From assembly GCF_002099425.1 (NCBI RefSeq), contig NW_018344105.1, positions 7,504,501 through 7,568,500 of the forward strand: a stretch of DNA of 64,000 bases, in the 5' to 3' direction. Shown here one piece after another: positions 21,945 through 32,165 of the stretch; positions within the stretch are counted from its first letter, which is position 1; the number at the start of each line of letters is the position of its first letter. The notes beneath the pieces were generated by a model. It was not told the DNA's origin and did not search any database. It was given only the letters and a program-made list of their open reading frames with translations. The translations under genes and the position numbers were made by a program. This stretch comes from Phascolarctos cinereus. Lineage: Eukaryota > Chordata > Mammalia > Diprotodontia > Phascolarctidae.

Positions 21945-22870
21945 TTATTAGAGGGAATGCCTCTTCAGCTTGGATTCTGGTGGAGTTCTGTGACAGTGGT
22001 GAACAGCTTTAGGGAGCAGACCTTTCCTTGTTTTATTCTTTGCCTGATATGTATGCCTCATTAAACAGAGTTGTTGTCTGTCATTATTGTTTTCAAGGAA
22101 TCTTGCGTGGTTTTGACGTATGCATAGGAGACATCTTTTGTTAGTCATCGAACAGGCCCAGTGGGATCTTGTATTACATATATCCCTTAGTTGTGTGATG
22201 ATCAAGATGTCTACTGTGGAATATTGCTTGAGAAAGCCTTCCTGTTCCTTTCTAATACTCTCCTTAAGGTTGCTTTCAATGCATATATAGGTTATTACCC
22301 AAAAAAAATTATAAATAGGAAAGTAGGCCTGTGGATAGGTAATTGTTGATATTCTATTGGTTATTCTTTAGAAAACTAAGGTCCAGGATTTTTTAATGCC
22401 TGAGCACCCTCACATTTGTGTTGTCTCCAGCTGCTGTTCCTGTCTGTCTGCTTTAGTGCCACTTCTTCCTCTATAAGCACTTACAGGAAAGGACTGTGAT
22501 GTGAAGAGACCAGTGAGTTGGTCCCACTGTTCTTAATGGTGATGAAAAGATTTTTTTGGTGATAATCTTCACAAGTTCTTTTCCGTTTTTCTTCTATTTG
22601 TTATCCCGCCATTTTCATCCTTCAGTGCTCTTGGGATGACTTTAATTAAGGTGAAATCTTTTGTCTGGCTTTCTTTAAATTTGTTTTAACCTCCATTGCC
22701 TTTTTTGTTTTTAAAGCAATACTGCTTATTTTCTGCCATTCTTCTCTGTAAGGTAATACAAACCAGTTTATCATGTTCTAAATTGGTAGGGTCTTTGGCT
22801 GCCATATCTCTCCACTGGGCAAAGTAAGGCACGTGTTTGCCAGCTGGGGCATGTTTTTGGCTCTTTTGGT
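21945..22870 (-). repeat. RTE/BovB-like LINE fragment
   Basis: Minus-strand reading shows decayed RTE reverse transcriptase. STVDILIITQLR at about 22236-22200 matches the FSTIDHI..QL region. RIKQGKVCSLKLFTTV at about 22045-22000 matches RGVRQGDxxSPKLFT. Further upstream (22650-22590) LKDENGGIT fits the segment preceding the polymerase. Frames are broken. The right boundary is uncertain and may extend to about 23.3 kb. Confidence 0.65.
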
Positions 22871-23469
22871 TTCCTTTTTATGGCAATTGATTCATATTGG
22901 TTATACTTCTAAATCAAATGATTGTAATCAGTGTCTAAATCCTTCTGTTTATAGCTTATATTTTATCACCAATAATTTGCTTAAATAGGTCAGGTAGGAG
23001 TTCTTTTAATTATACAATATCTTTTTCTCCTTTTTATTCTCCTGGCTTTGTACTAATTTTGATTTTTGCTGTAACAGATCCAGGCTGCTTCCCACATCAG
23101 TAACAAGTTGTTTCCTGTCCACATGTTATCACTGTGGGGTTTTGTGTGAGGTTATTTGGCTTTCCTTATGTCCAGTACCTTCAAATTCTTTTAATTTTTT
23201 ATTATTCTGAACTTGACAAACACAACCGTGAATTTTCAAGTGTATCATAAATTTGTCATGTTAATTTCAAAGTTGTCCTGCTTGTCTTTGTCTGTGTGAA
23301 CTTCCTTTTGTTTGAAATGTTTCAGTGACACTTACCTTTCTTTTCCTTTTTACTTGTCATCACTATCACTAAACCTCATTTCTACGAGGCTCCTTTCTGG
23401 TCTTCAGTTTACAAATGGGAGTTCTTTCCTCAGTAGTCAGGGTCTTTGAGTTTGTTTCTGTGTGTTGTA

Positions 23470-23645
23470 TACCTAGTCTGTTCCACCAATCGGTTTTTTG
23501 ATGATTTCTGCTTTGCAGCATAGTTCTGAATTTGGTACCACTCAGGCCCCTTCCTTCTCACTATTTCCCTGGAGATTCTTGGCATCTTTACTATTCTCAA
23601 TGGATTTTGGTAATATTTTTCCTAGACCTATAAGTAAGGAGACCG
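23470..23645 (-). repeat. L1 ORF2 fragment, reverse
   Basis: 'gtctgttccaccaatcggtt', 'gctttgcagcatagttctga', 'ttggtaccactcaggcccct' and 'caatggattttggtaatatt' match the antisense L1 segment of this type. A short MIR follows at about 23640-23705. Confidence 0.65.
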
Positions 23646-23705
23646 TGTGGAACAGCCGAAAGAGCACTGGCCTTGGAGCCCTTGGTTTCCAATTCCCTCT
23701 TAATC

Positions 23706-25263
23706 ATTTTCGCGCCCTCCTTTTCATTTTGAAGATCACGCTCCTTGCTGAAGAAGGTGGCAGCCTTCCTTGGTATCTTGGACGTCTGTTTTTGCAGACT
23801 TTAGCAGATACTGACATTTTAGCCTTCCTGTTACTCTTCATACAACTCTTGGACTCTCACTTGTCTCTGTGTCCCTTCTGAACACCTGTTTTTTAAGAAG
23901 CTCATTGGGGAGCTCTCAGCTTCCTTTGGCCTTCCATAGATGCCTTGCTGTTTTCTTTTTAATCAGGATTGTTCATAATTGTATGGTCAGAAGTTTAGAG
24001 GGTTTTTTTCTTGGTCATATCCCTAAAGCATATATGAATTTGTAGGTTCCTGATTTTTAGTGTTAAGTCATTGACATTCAAGAAATAATCCCTTAGCTCT
24101 TTCCAAGTATGGAATCGGTTTCTGGTTGCATGTGATGTATTTGGGCTTAATGGAAAAAAATGTGAGTTTCCCATTGTTTTTAAAATTTGCACTATAGGAT
24201 TTTATAAGTTAACTTATTTAAGTTTTCTTTTTGAGGTCACCTCAGAGTATTTAGTTTGTGTAAGACCAACATTTTTGTAACAATTTTAACAAAGTGGATG
24301 AATCTTTCTGTTAACTATCTTGGGAAACTGAGTCTTTCTAAGAGTTGTTAAAGTGATTTGTATTTTATTTTTTCTAAGACGACAGAATAGTTCCAGGTAC
24401 AATCTAGGAAGAACTGGAGAGAGCTCCAGGAACTGAAGCCTGGACCCAAATGCCCTTTCCAAGAAAAGACTTCTTGCTAGTTTGGGGTTTGCTTTTTTTT
24501 TTCTTTTTGGTAAAGGGAAGTTTTTTATTTCTAGTCATGACTATTGCCACGTGATCTCGAAACTTCTGCCAGGTTCACATGCATATAGGAGATGAATCTT
24601 TTTTTTTCTTCTGATTGATTTTGTCAAAAAACCTCAAAGAACTTTCCCCAGCATCTTTGGTAAATTAAAGGAAACCTTGTAGTAAAAGAACTTTTAATTC
24701 CATGCCTGTTGCAGATTTGAAATACTGCCCTGTCCCCTCCTTTACCCCCTCCCCGCCATTGTTGATTGATTGTGGAATGCAGGCTGATTTTAATGTTGGC
24801 TTAATCAAAATATAATTAAGAGGAAAGGTGGAGGGAAGCATAAACCAAATAAAATTGATTTTTATATCGTTCCCAGTCTTTAGGTTCCATAAAATGTACA
24901 CCTTCATTAGCATGGAAAATTGCTAGTTGACCGCACAGAAACCTGGCAAAATATTCCTTTTAAGTCCTTATACTTATTGAATTTTCCTGGTGAGCTTCTG
25001 TATTTTCTGAATACTTACTCAGAAGTATATACCTATACTTTTCAATGGTTAACAGATAACTTAGTTGTGTACTTAAAAGTTTGTTAGCAAACTTTATTTC
25101 TTACCATAAAACCTTGAGGCAGTTTCTTCTAAGTCATATAGAGTATATTCACCTATCTGATAAATTCTGTCAATGTTAATGGTAGGAAAAGGATAGTGAA
25201 TATTTTTAGGTTGATCTGTGTGCTGTTTTCTAGATGAGCAGTCTCTTTTCCTCCTTCTCTTAG
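23706..25263. other. RLIM intron 2, 3' part
   Basis: AT-rich intron with T-runs and no recognised gene or well-preserved repeat. It ends in the pyrimidine-rich tract and AG at 25262-25263 before exon 3. Confidence 0.5.
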
Positions 25264-25456
25264 ATAATTTTCCATTCGTTCATCACAATGGAAAACTCTG
25301 ATTCTAATGAGAAAGGAAATGTTGATCAATCTGAAGCACAACGTAGGCGGCAGCTGGATCGATTGGACCGGGAAGAAGCTTTCTACCACTTTGTAAATAA
25401 TCTGAGTGAAGAAGATTATAGGCTTATGAGGGATAACAATTTGCTAGGTACTCCAG
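25264..25456 (+). CDS. RLIM: RLIM exon 3 (first coding exon)
   Basis: The acceptor follows a long pyrimidine tract (gtctcttttcctccttctcttAG, AG at 25262-25263). There are 24 nt of 5' UTR, then ATG at 25288 in a strong context (acaATGG). It encodes residues 1-56 plus one base of codon 57 and ends CCAG|GTATGT. The N-terminus [20 protein letters not shown] is clearly RLIM. Confidence 0.92.
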
Positions 25457-28400
25457 GTATGTTCTATGTAATTTTGAGGATTTACATGTGTAAATTATTG
25501 ACTTTAAAATTGTTTAATTTGATTTTTTTGTCAGATAGTTTCTTTAACCATTGTATTGCTGTATTTGAATGGTTACAATAATTTGGTGCCGCTGATCATA
25601 GAATTATAAGTTTAGATCTGGAAGGGACTTCAAGTCATCTTGTCTAGTTCTCTTATTTTACAGAAGTGGAAGCTGTGGCCCAGAGAGTTTAAACACTTGC
25701 CCAAGGGCTTATATGCGGTGGGGAACCTGCAGGCCTTGAGGTCACGTGTATCCCTCTAGGTCCAAAAGTGCTGCCCTTTGACTGAACTGACTTGTTCTAT
25801 GAAGGTTGGATTCAGTCAAAGGGCCCACACTTGAAGACCTAGAGGGCCACATGTTCCCCACCCCTGGTTTATGTGCATATGCTAGAATGATTCTTGAGTT
25901 GACTAACCATTGCTTTGTATTATCTGATCTTATTCACAGCTATTTTATTACCATTTGCCATGTACTGACTAGCAATGAATGGTTCTTAATTATCATCTTA
26001 CTATCATCCTCTTTTTTGGAGGGTAGTAGTAACATGGACATTGCATTTGGGACACTACAGATACAGAGTACTGTGGTTCACGTGAACCACTGCCTCTTGA
26101 GATGGACTTAAATGTCTTTAGAATCCCTCTTAGGTCTGTGAATACAGTATAGGTATGCACAAATTGATAATGATGTTTCTAATATGCATAACCCACTTCT
26201 GTGACTATGGGTAGGGTGAAAAAATGTAGGCTTTACTCGAGTTTTAGCCTTAGCTATAGAGCAGCAAGTGATAGGTTAGGCAAACAGTTGATGAGCAAAG
26301 TCTAGACTAGGAGTTGACACCTTAAGGCACATACTGAAGGTGGCACATGAAATGAGTTTGTGGAATAAGAGGTAAGGTCAAGGAATGGTGAGGAGGGGCT
26401 GAGGTATGTGAGTTCCAAGGCAAAATTGCAAAGTAGGTGAAATTTTGTCTTTGGCCCCTTCTGTCTTTTGCTGATATGCCCAGGCCCTTCCCCTCCAGTT
26501 GCCTCTCTGCTGTGGTATTTGTTAGCGGATTCATAGTGTGCCAGTGACATTCTTCCTTGGGGTATTTGCATTTTAATGATGGACTCTCAATGCCTTCTAG
26601 ACCCAAAAGAATGAAGTAGTGTGCTTCCTTTATTGTCTGTCCCTTTCCCTCCTCCAAAATGATTTTTTAAAAGGTTACCAACCTCAATCTCATTCCTTTT
26701 ATGGTTAGCATTCATTGCTTCTCTTTCCTTTATAATTGAGCAACGTTTTCAAACTGTTTTCAGGTGAGATTACTGAAGAAGAATTATTGAGAAGACTTCA
26801 TCAGATTAAAGAAGGTCCCCCACAACAAAACAATGATGAGAATAGAGGTATATAATATTTGGGGGAGATTAAGAAAAGGGGGGACTACTTAGGTATTGAC
26901 TAGAGGCCATAAATTATGCATAAATGGGGGCAAATGAATCTGAATTCTCAGACAAGTGAGATATTTGCTGTGCTGTTTTTTAGCGGCCTGGTCAGTGTTC
27001 TGTTGGGGTGGAGTAAGATGTGGACCATTTAAATGAGAACTTTTTTTCTTGATTTCCCCAACTACCCTGAATTTTCCCATTGCTTACTAGTTCCTTTCCA
27101 CAGAACAGTTACTTCCTCTCGAGCAAATAAAAATGTTCTGGGCTCTGTATCCTCAGCTTTTATGGTGTTGCCCTGCCAGTGGGAGGTAGGGCCTCAGATG
27201 GGGAGGTCTGGCCTCTGCAGCCAGCAGTCCATTTTTGTTCCTGAGCTCGTCCCCTTGTGTACTGTGCTCAGGTTAGGTGCTAATGCTGTGCATGTAAATC
27301 AGTACTGTGTCCCTTATAAGCACTTTGCAGTATTATTCCATCAACGTGAAGTCTACTTTGAATTTTTGAAGTTCTCATTTTGTTGTTTTGGAGTCTTAGA
27401 AAAGTTAAGGAGTGGTAATTTTTTTTGGTAGTCCTAATTTTTGTAGTTCCTGTTTTTCTTTCTTTTTTTTTTCTTTTTTTTTTTTTCCTTATAGAATCAG
27501 CAGATGATGTCTCTAACAGCGATTCCATCATAGACTGGCTTAATTCAGTCCGACAGACTGGAAATACAACTAGAAGCGGACAGAGAGGAAATCAGTCTTG
27601 GCGAGCCGTGAGCAGGACTAATCCAAACAGTGGTGATTTCAGATTCAGTTTGGAAATCAACGTGAACCGTAATGGGACCCCGAATTCAGAGAATGAAAAT
27701 GACCCGCCTGCAGAATCTTCCATTGCAGAAGATATAGAAAACAATGGCCCGAGTGACATGGAAACTCCAAGAGCCGAGTCGCCATTTATCAGGCAGCACG
27801 GACCTGAAAGGAGCGCCCTTGAGGAATTAACTGAAGAAGTGTCTCTTCCCAGAGGTCAGAGAAGAGCAAGAAGCAGGAGTCCAGAGCAACGGAGGATCCG
27901 AGCGAGGACGGACAGAAGTAGGTCACCTTTGATTTCAGTAACTGAGCTTCCCCGAAGAGGCCATCACAATGTCACATCTCAGACTTTGGAGCATTCTGTG
28001 GGAAATGAGGCTGAGGGCAGTTCTAGAACCAGGCAGCATGTGACATTGAGACAACACATGATGGGAACTGATCTGTCAAATGAAAACGCCGTTTCGTTTT
28101 CAACTTCTGACATGAGGAATGTACCTCAGGCATCAGGTTCTTCAGAAACCAGTGGGAGTAGTGAATCTCTAGCTCCTGGACAGAGACCTCCAACTATAGT
28201 CCTTGATCTTCAAGTGAGAAGAGTTCGTCCAGGGGAATATAGACAGAGAGACAGCATAGCTAGTAGAACTCGGTCGAGATCTCAGTCGACAAATAACACG
28301 GTCACTTACGAAAGTGAGCGTGGAGGGTTCAGGCGCACGTTTTCACGTTCAGAGAGAGCAGGAGTAAGAACTTATGTGAGCACTATCAGAATTCCCATCC

Positions 28401-29086
28401 GTAGAATCTTAAATACAGGATTAAGTGAGACTACTTCGGTTGCGATTCAGACAATGTTAAGGCAGATAATGACTGGCTTTGGTGAATTAAGCTACTTCAT
28501 GTACAGTGATAGTGACACAGACCCCAGTGGCCCATCCTTAAGTCCAAGTCTTGAGGACCCAGAACTTCAGAATGCAGGCTTGGGTAGTAGCAGTAGTGGA
28601 GGTGGCATCAGTGCTAGTACTAGTGCTGGCGGAGGTGCCAGTAGCAGCAGCAGCAGCTCCAGCATTGAGAGTATGGATTCTAACTCTGAATTATATGATG
28701 GTAGCAACGAAGGCAGTTCATCTGGTGTTAGACGGGAAGGTAGAACTAGAGATAGGAGCTCGGTCACTTTTGAAGAAAGTGGTTCTTTGCCTTTCCTTAG
28801 TCTAGCTCAGTTTTTCCTCTTAAATGAGGAGGATGATGACCAGCCAAGAGGACTCACCAAAGAGCAGATCGACAACCTGGCAATGCGAAATTTTGGTGAG
28901 AGCGATGCATTGAAAACCTGTAGTGTTTGTATTACCGAATACACTGAAGGTAACAAGCTGCGGAAACTACCTTGTTCTCATGAATACCATGTTCACTGCA
29001 TCGACCGCTGGTTATCAGAAAATTCCACTTGTCCCATTTGTCGGAGAGCAGTCTTAACCTCTGGAAACAGAGAGAGTATTGTCTAA
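25288..29086 (+). CDS. RLIM: E3 ubiquitin-protein ligase RLIM (RNF12)
   Basis: Nuclear RING-H2 E3 ligase that ubiquitinates LIM-domain cofactors (LDB1/CLIM) and REX1/ZFP42. In eutherians this activity links it to XIST activation. Coding exons are 25288-25456, 26764-26847 and 27495-29086, joined with matching phases (1 and 1) to give 614 residues; human RLIM has 624. Domains in order: conserved N-terminus with [39 protein letters not shown] at about 100-120; SR-type basic segment 203-229 with RSRSP motifs (Ser211/213 and 226/228), which are SRPK sites in human; basic region about 320-387; Gly/Ser-rich tract about 450-477, shorter than human; NES-like [10 protein letters not shown] about 517-526; RING 560-600. 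Zinc ligands Cys560, 563, 578, His580, 583, Cys586, 597, 600 are all present. The C-terminus ESIV resembles a PDZ ligand. All frames are intact, so the gene looks functional. Confidence 0.97.
25585..25715 (-). repeat. MIR/L3-type fragment, reverse
   Basis: 'gatcatagaattataagttt', 'tggaagggacttcaagtcat', 'ttattttacagaagtggaag', 'cacttgcccaagggc' is a common reversed therian repeat. Confidence 0.6.
25717..25866. mobile_element. hAT (Charlie-like) miniature inverted-repeat element
   Basis: About 150 bp, nearly palindromic. The left half begins GGTGGGGAACCTGCAGGCC and contains 'ctctaggtcc' and 'ccctttgactgaa'. The right half is its inverse, ending GTTCCCCACCCCTG. The CAGGGGTGGGG-type terminus is that of marsupial hAT/Charlie miniatures. 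The 8-nt flanks (gcttatat / gtttatgt) are similar, an eroded target duplication. No coding capacity. Confidence 0.75.
26073..26090. promoter_or_regulatory. 18-bp perfect palindrome centred on CACGTG
   Basis: GTGGTTCACGTGAACCAC equals its own reverse complement. The centre is a canonical E-box (CACGTG). It may be two abutting hAT-like ends (CAGTGGTT/AACCACTG), so a transposon origin is possible. Function is not shown by sequence. Confidence 0.6.
26764..26847 (+). CDS. RLIM: RLIM exon 4
   Basis: 84 nt, acceptor ttttcAG at 26762-26763, donor AGAG|GTATAT. It completes Gly57 and encodes through residue 84 ([20 protein letters not shown] onward), aligning with the [19 protein letters not shown] stretch of human RLIM. 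Phase 1 at both ends. Confidence 0.92.
26848..27494. other. RLIM intron 4
   Basis: 647-nt intron, GT at 26848 and AG at 27493-27494, with a very long T-rich tract (27440-27490). An open frame runs through this tract into exon 5, producing a false hydrophobic N-terminus. No other feature recognised. Confidence 0.85.
27495..29086 (+). CDS. RLIM: RLIM exon 5, coding part (residues 85-614)
   Basis: The large terminal exon, as in other mammals. It starts after ttccttatAG and continues from a split Glu85 codon to TAA at 29084-29086. It carries the SR motifs, basic region, Ser-rich tract (28590-28670) and the RING (Cys560 codon at 28919, last Cys600 at 29039). Compared with human, the junction reads [10 protein letters not shown] rather than NRGGDSSDDVSN. 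Confidence 0.96.
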
Positions 29087-29216
29087 TTGAGTTCTGGACT
29101 TGGAGCTATCTGGCTGTTTAGAGCGATGGGCAAAACCTGCAAACAGATGTCACTTGCTTTATGGCCACTTTTTGAGTGGTGTTAAGTGTAATATCCTGGA
29201 GTGCATCTCTGCTTCC

Positions 29217-29258
29217 AATAAAATGTTCACCCCTTTCCCAGTTCCTATGTGAAATAAA
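29217..29258 (+). terminator. RLIM: Proximal poly(A) signals of RLIM
   Basis: AATAAA at 29217-29222 and again at 29253-29258, about 130-170 nt past the stop codon. Either could end a short transcript. Confidence 0.5.
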
Positions 29259-29729
29259 AGCCAGTTACTTTAAACAGCAACGTTTTAGGGCCCAGAAATC
29301 TGACTTTGAGTATCAATAAGTATCTGTTTTATTGAACATAATTTTATCATAAGTATTTTTGGTTTCTCTTAATTATTTTAAAAGATATGTCTTAGTGATG
29401 GTTCCTCTCAGTTTCATTTTGATCTTGAAAGATCTAGCCCTGTCCCATCCAGGAGAGAGCTGTATGAAATGGAAGCCCAGGTTGGAATTAGATTTCATGT
29501 AAATTTTTTTTTTTAACATCGAAGCTGTACTATCTCCAGCCATTAGTTTAAATTCATTTAAATCGATAATATAATTTGTTATAATTACTGATTAGATGGG
29601 CATGTCAGTGTAAATAACACTAAAGTTAGGGTCTTCTAATTGTATAGCTGTCTCCTAAGCCGATCACTGGCACACACTGTAGCGTGAGCTATGATAGTTT
29701 AATTGGGATATTTATCTTGTTGTGGAAAT

Positions 29730-29774
29730 AATAAAAATGCCTATGCTTGTTTAAATAAAATCACGGGGGGGGGG
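29730..29774 (+). terminator. RLIM: Second poly(A) signal group with G-run
   Basis: AATAAA at 29730-29735 and 29754-29759, then a run of ten G at about 29765-29774. A G-rich downstream element is a recognised helper of cleavage, so this is a plausible use site. Confidence 0.5.
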
Positions 29775-30308
29775 GTTAAAAATGTAAGGCTTTTTTTGTA
29801 GAGGCTCAATACTCTATCCAGTACAGTGTTGTATTCATTGAAAATTTTAAAAAGCACTATGCTTAGATGTAAAAAGATGACTTTTCAAATGAGGGCCAGT
29901 ATCTGTAGAAACACACAACAATGATACAAAGCTGTATTTGTTAACATATGTGATTGTCAAGAACAGCTTATCTAGAATTATTCCTTTATATGAACAGCTG
30001 CAGTAACCTGAAATGAGCAGGACAGAGTTCAGAACTTAGTCCTCTAATTGCATTCAAGACCAATAAAGAGCATTTTAGTGATGATATTTGAAGCTTCAGG
30101 AATGCCAGCAGAAAGGAGATGGGTAGGGTTGGGGTAGAGCAAGGGGTCAGTCGAAGGAGAGAAAGCTCTGAAGAGCTTAACTTGCACTTGGTGTAGTCAC
30201 TCCAATGTGCCAGTTTTACACAAAGAGGTCAACACAGGCTTGATGCCATTCTATTAATTGTAGGTGAGGGTGCTGTGTTGAATTTTCAGCAATGTTGATT
30301 GAGTTTTT

Positions 30309-30350
30309 GGTTTTGTTTTGTTTTTTGAATAAAAAACAAAAAACAAACCC
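30309..30350 (+). other. A/T hairpin with AATAAA at its tip
   Basis: GGTTTTGTTTTGTTTTTT (30309-30326) faces AAAAAACAAAAAACAAACCC (30331-30350) across a 4-nt loop. The hexamer AATAAA (30328-30333) spans loop and stem. In RNA this would partly bury the poly(A) signal. Confidence 0.6.
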
Positions 30351-31636
30351 ACATAGTACAGAACTGAACTTTTCACGACTCTCTCACTCTTAATGTTACA
30401 GACTAACCTGCCCCAAAAAGTGATAGTGGAGGTGCAGGACTTAAAACACATTTTAGCAGAATTCTAGCTGCTATAGACATGTGCTCTGAATGAAAGAGCA
30501 CTGAGGTTTTGTCATTTCAGAGTTTTGCTATTTAAAGGTTAAAACATACTCAGTCTTATCTTAGTTACTATCCCTTTAATATAGATATACCATCTTAACA
30601 TTTCTTCTTTTAAAGTCCATTTAAGAAGTTAAGCCTTGCTACCCCTCCCCCAGTTTGTTGAAAGTGTTAGTAATATTGGGCTATATTTGATATTCAGAGT
30701 TCAGATATGCTCTTCTTTCCTGTAGTTGAAGATGTCAGTACTGACATTCCCCTTCCTCCATCCAGTAGTAGTAGAACACAAGCACACCTTTAGCTTGTTT
30801 CTTTGGTAGCAGGGAAGGGTTTGTGATAATGCCCAACCACTTGTATGGTACCACTTATGACCAGCAGATGCACCTGAGAGCTCTGCCTTGGGGGAGCTTA
30901 TGGAACAGGATTTTGGGCTGTTTTTTAAACAGTGCAAACCGGCCCAAATTGGGGTGGAACTCAGGTCCTTGGCCTTGTTTGAGCAGCATTTCTAACCAGA
31001 TGGGCTGAGGGGGCCAGGCGTATTCAAATGTCCTTCAAAGTAAACAATTGAGTCTGCTTTGGACATTATCTGGGTACCTTAACCAGCATTAGCCTGGCAG
31101 TTTACTAAGAATTTGTGCTGCTCTTGCAATGAAGCCCCACCAAAATCCAAACAAAGCCTCATTTGTTAAAAAGAGTGAGCAGAGGTCACTTTTATGTCAT
31201 ATCCATGATGAATTTTGTCTTTTAAAAAGTGAAATTGGACATTGAAGATTGAGAATTCCATTCCATTCTGGAGCACAGCCTTGCTTTCTTTTCAGAGGGT
31301 GTGCAAGCCACTCTTTGCAAATCCACAGGGGTGGTTTTCTTATTGGCTAGAAATGATCTCCTCTCTGTGGAACATTCCATTGCATGGGGAGGAAGTGGGA
31401 AATGTTCAGCCTCGGCTGGCTTTGAAACAAATGCAGCACATTTTAGGCATAGAAGCAGCTTTTATAGAGGACAGGGCACCTCTAGCCATCTACCTTTACC
31501 TTCTATGACGTATTCTTTTAGCAAGTATTAAAGAAGCGGGTCCTATAGAATGTTAACACTAATGAACGAGGTTGTGGGAGCTGTTCTCCATAGGCACTGG
31601 AAACAGTTGGAGTTTTTGTTTTGCGGTAGAATGCAC

Positions 31637-31670
31637 ATGATGCTTCTAACGTGCACGTTGGAGGCATCAT
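31637..31670 (+). other. 34-nt self-complementary element in RLIM 3' UTR
   Basis: Positions i and j with i+j=63307 pair across the whole element. The centre AACGTGCACGTT (31648-31659) is a perfect palindrome. The only two non-Watson-Crick pairs, 31644/31663 and 31647/31660, are both T opposite G, so they are G-U wobbles in the sense RNA. It lies in unique-looking sequence. Confidence 0.85.
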
Positions 31671-32003
31671 TTTCAGAAGCACTCATTACTCTTCCATTGG
31701 ATTGTGAAATGGGGTTTACTACTTAATTATAAATACTTTATTTTTGAACTTTACAAAATTTGTAACTTATGTATCTTACTGGGAATATGGAGATTGACTT
31801 ACGCCCTGATCATTAGCAGGGGTCAGATGTACAGTGGAGAGCAAAAATTGATATCTATTTTCCCAACTAGCAGCTGAATGCCTATTGTTTTGAGAGCCTG
31901 TTCCCTTTTTAAGAGACTATGCCTCATTGTGCATCTGTAGTTTTAGTTACTTGCATAACAGTTCTCTCTTTTAAGTCTGTATGCAATAATAGTATCAAGA
32001 TAG

Positions 32004-32055
32004 AGGCAGCATTATATAGTGGCTTTGGGGCCAGAAGCCCTGGGTTCGAATCCTA

Positions 32056-32086
<31 letters not shown>

Positions 32087-32165
32087 TCTCACTCACTCAC
32101 TCACTCACTCACTCCCACTCCCTCTATGACCCCAGGCAAGTTCACTTAACTAACCTCTCAGTGCC
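32004..32165 (+). repeat. SINE fragment expanded by CA/CTCA microsatellite
   Basis: A tRNA-like head 'gaggcagcattatatagtgg' and 'ccctgggttcgaatcc' run directly into (CA)n at 32055-32082, then (CTCA)n to about 32112, and a short 'gaccccaggcaagttcactt' remainder. The microsatellite appears to have grown inside the SINE. Confidence 0.75.

Larger units (their letters stand above)
25457..26763. other. RLIM intron 3
   Basis: 1307-nt intron, GT at 25457 and AG at 26762-26763. It holds a reversed MIR (25585-25715), a hAT miniature (25717-25866), and a palindrome with an E-box (26073-26090). No other gene is supported. Confidence 0.85.

Noticed and set aside
27425-27494. Apparent hydrophobic N-terminus (Phe-rich) in front of the RLIM last exon
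   Set aside because: It is the translated pyrimidine tract and branch region of intron 4. A consensus acceptor at 27493-27494 and phase agreement with exon 4 set the exon start, and RLIM has no such segment.
28551-28805. Alternative-frame ORFs over the RLIM Ser-rich tract
   Set aside because: Shadows of the low-complexity coding region; the true frame has clear homology.
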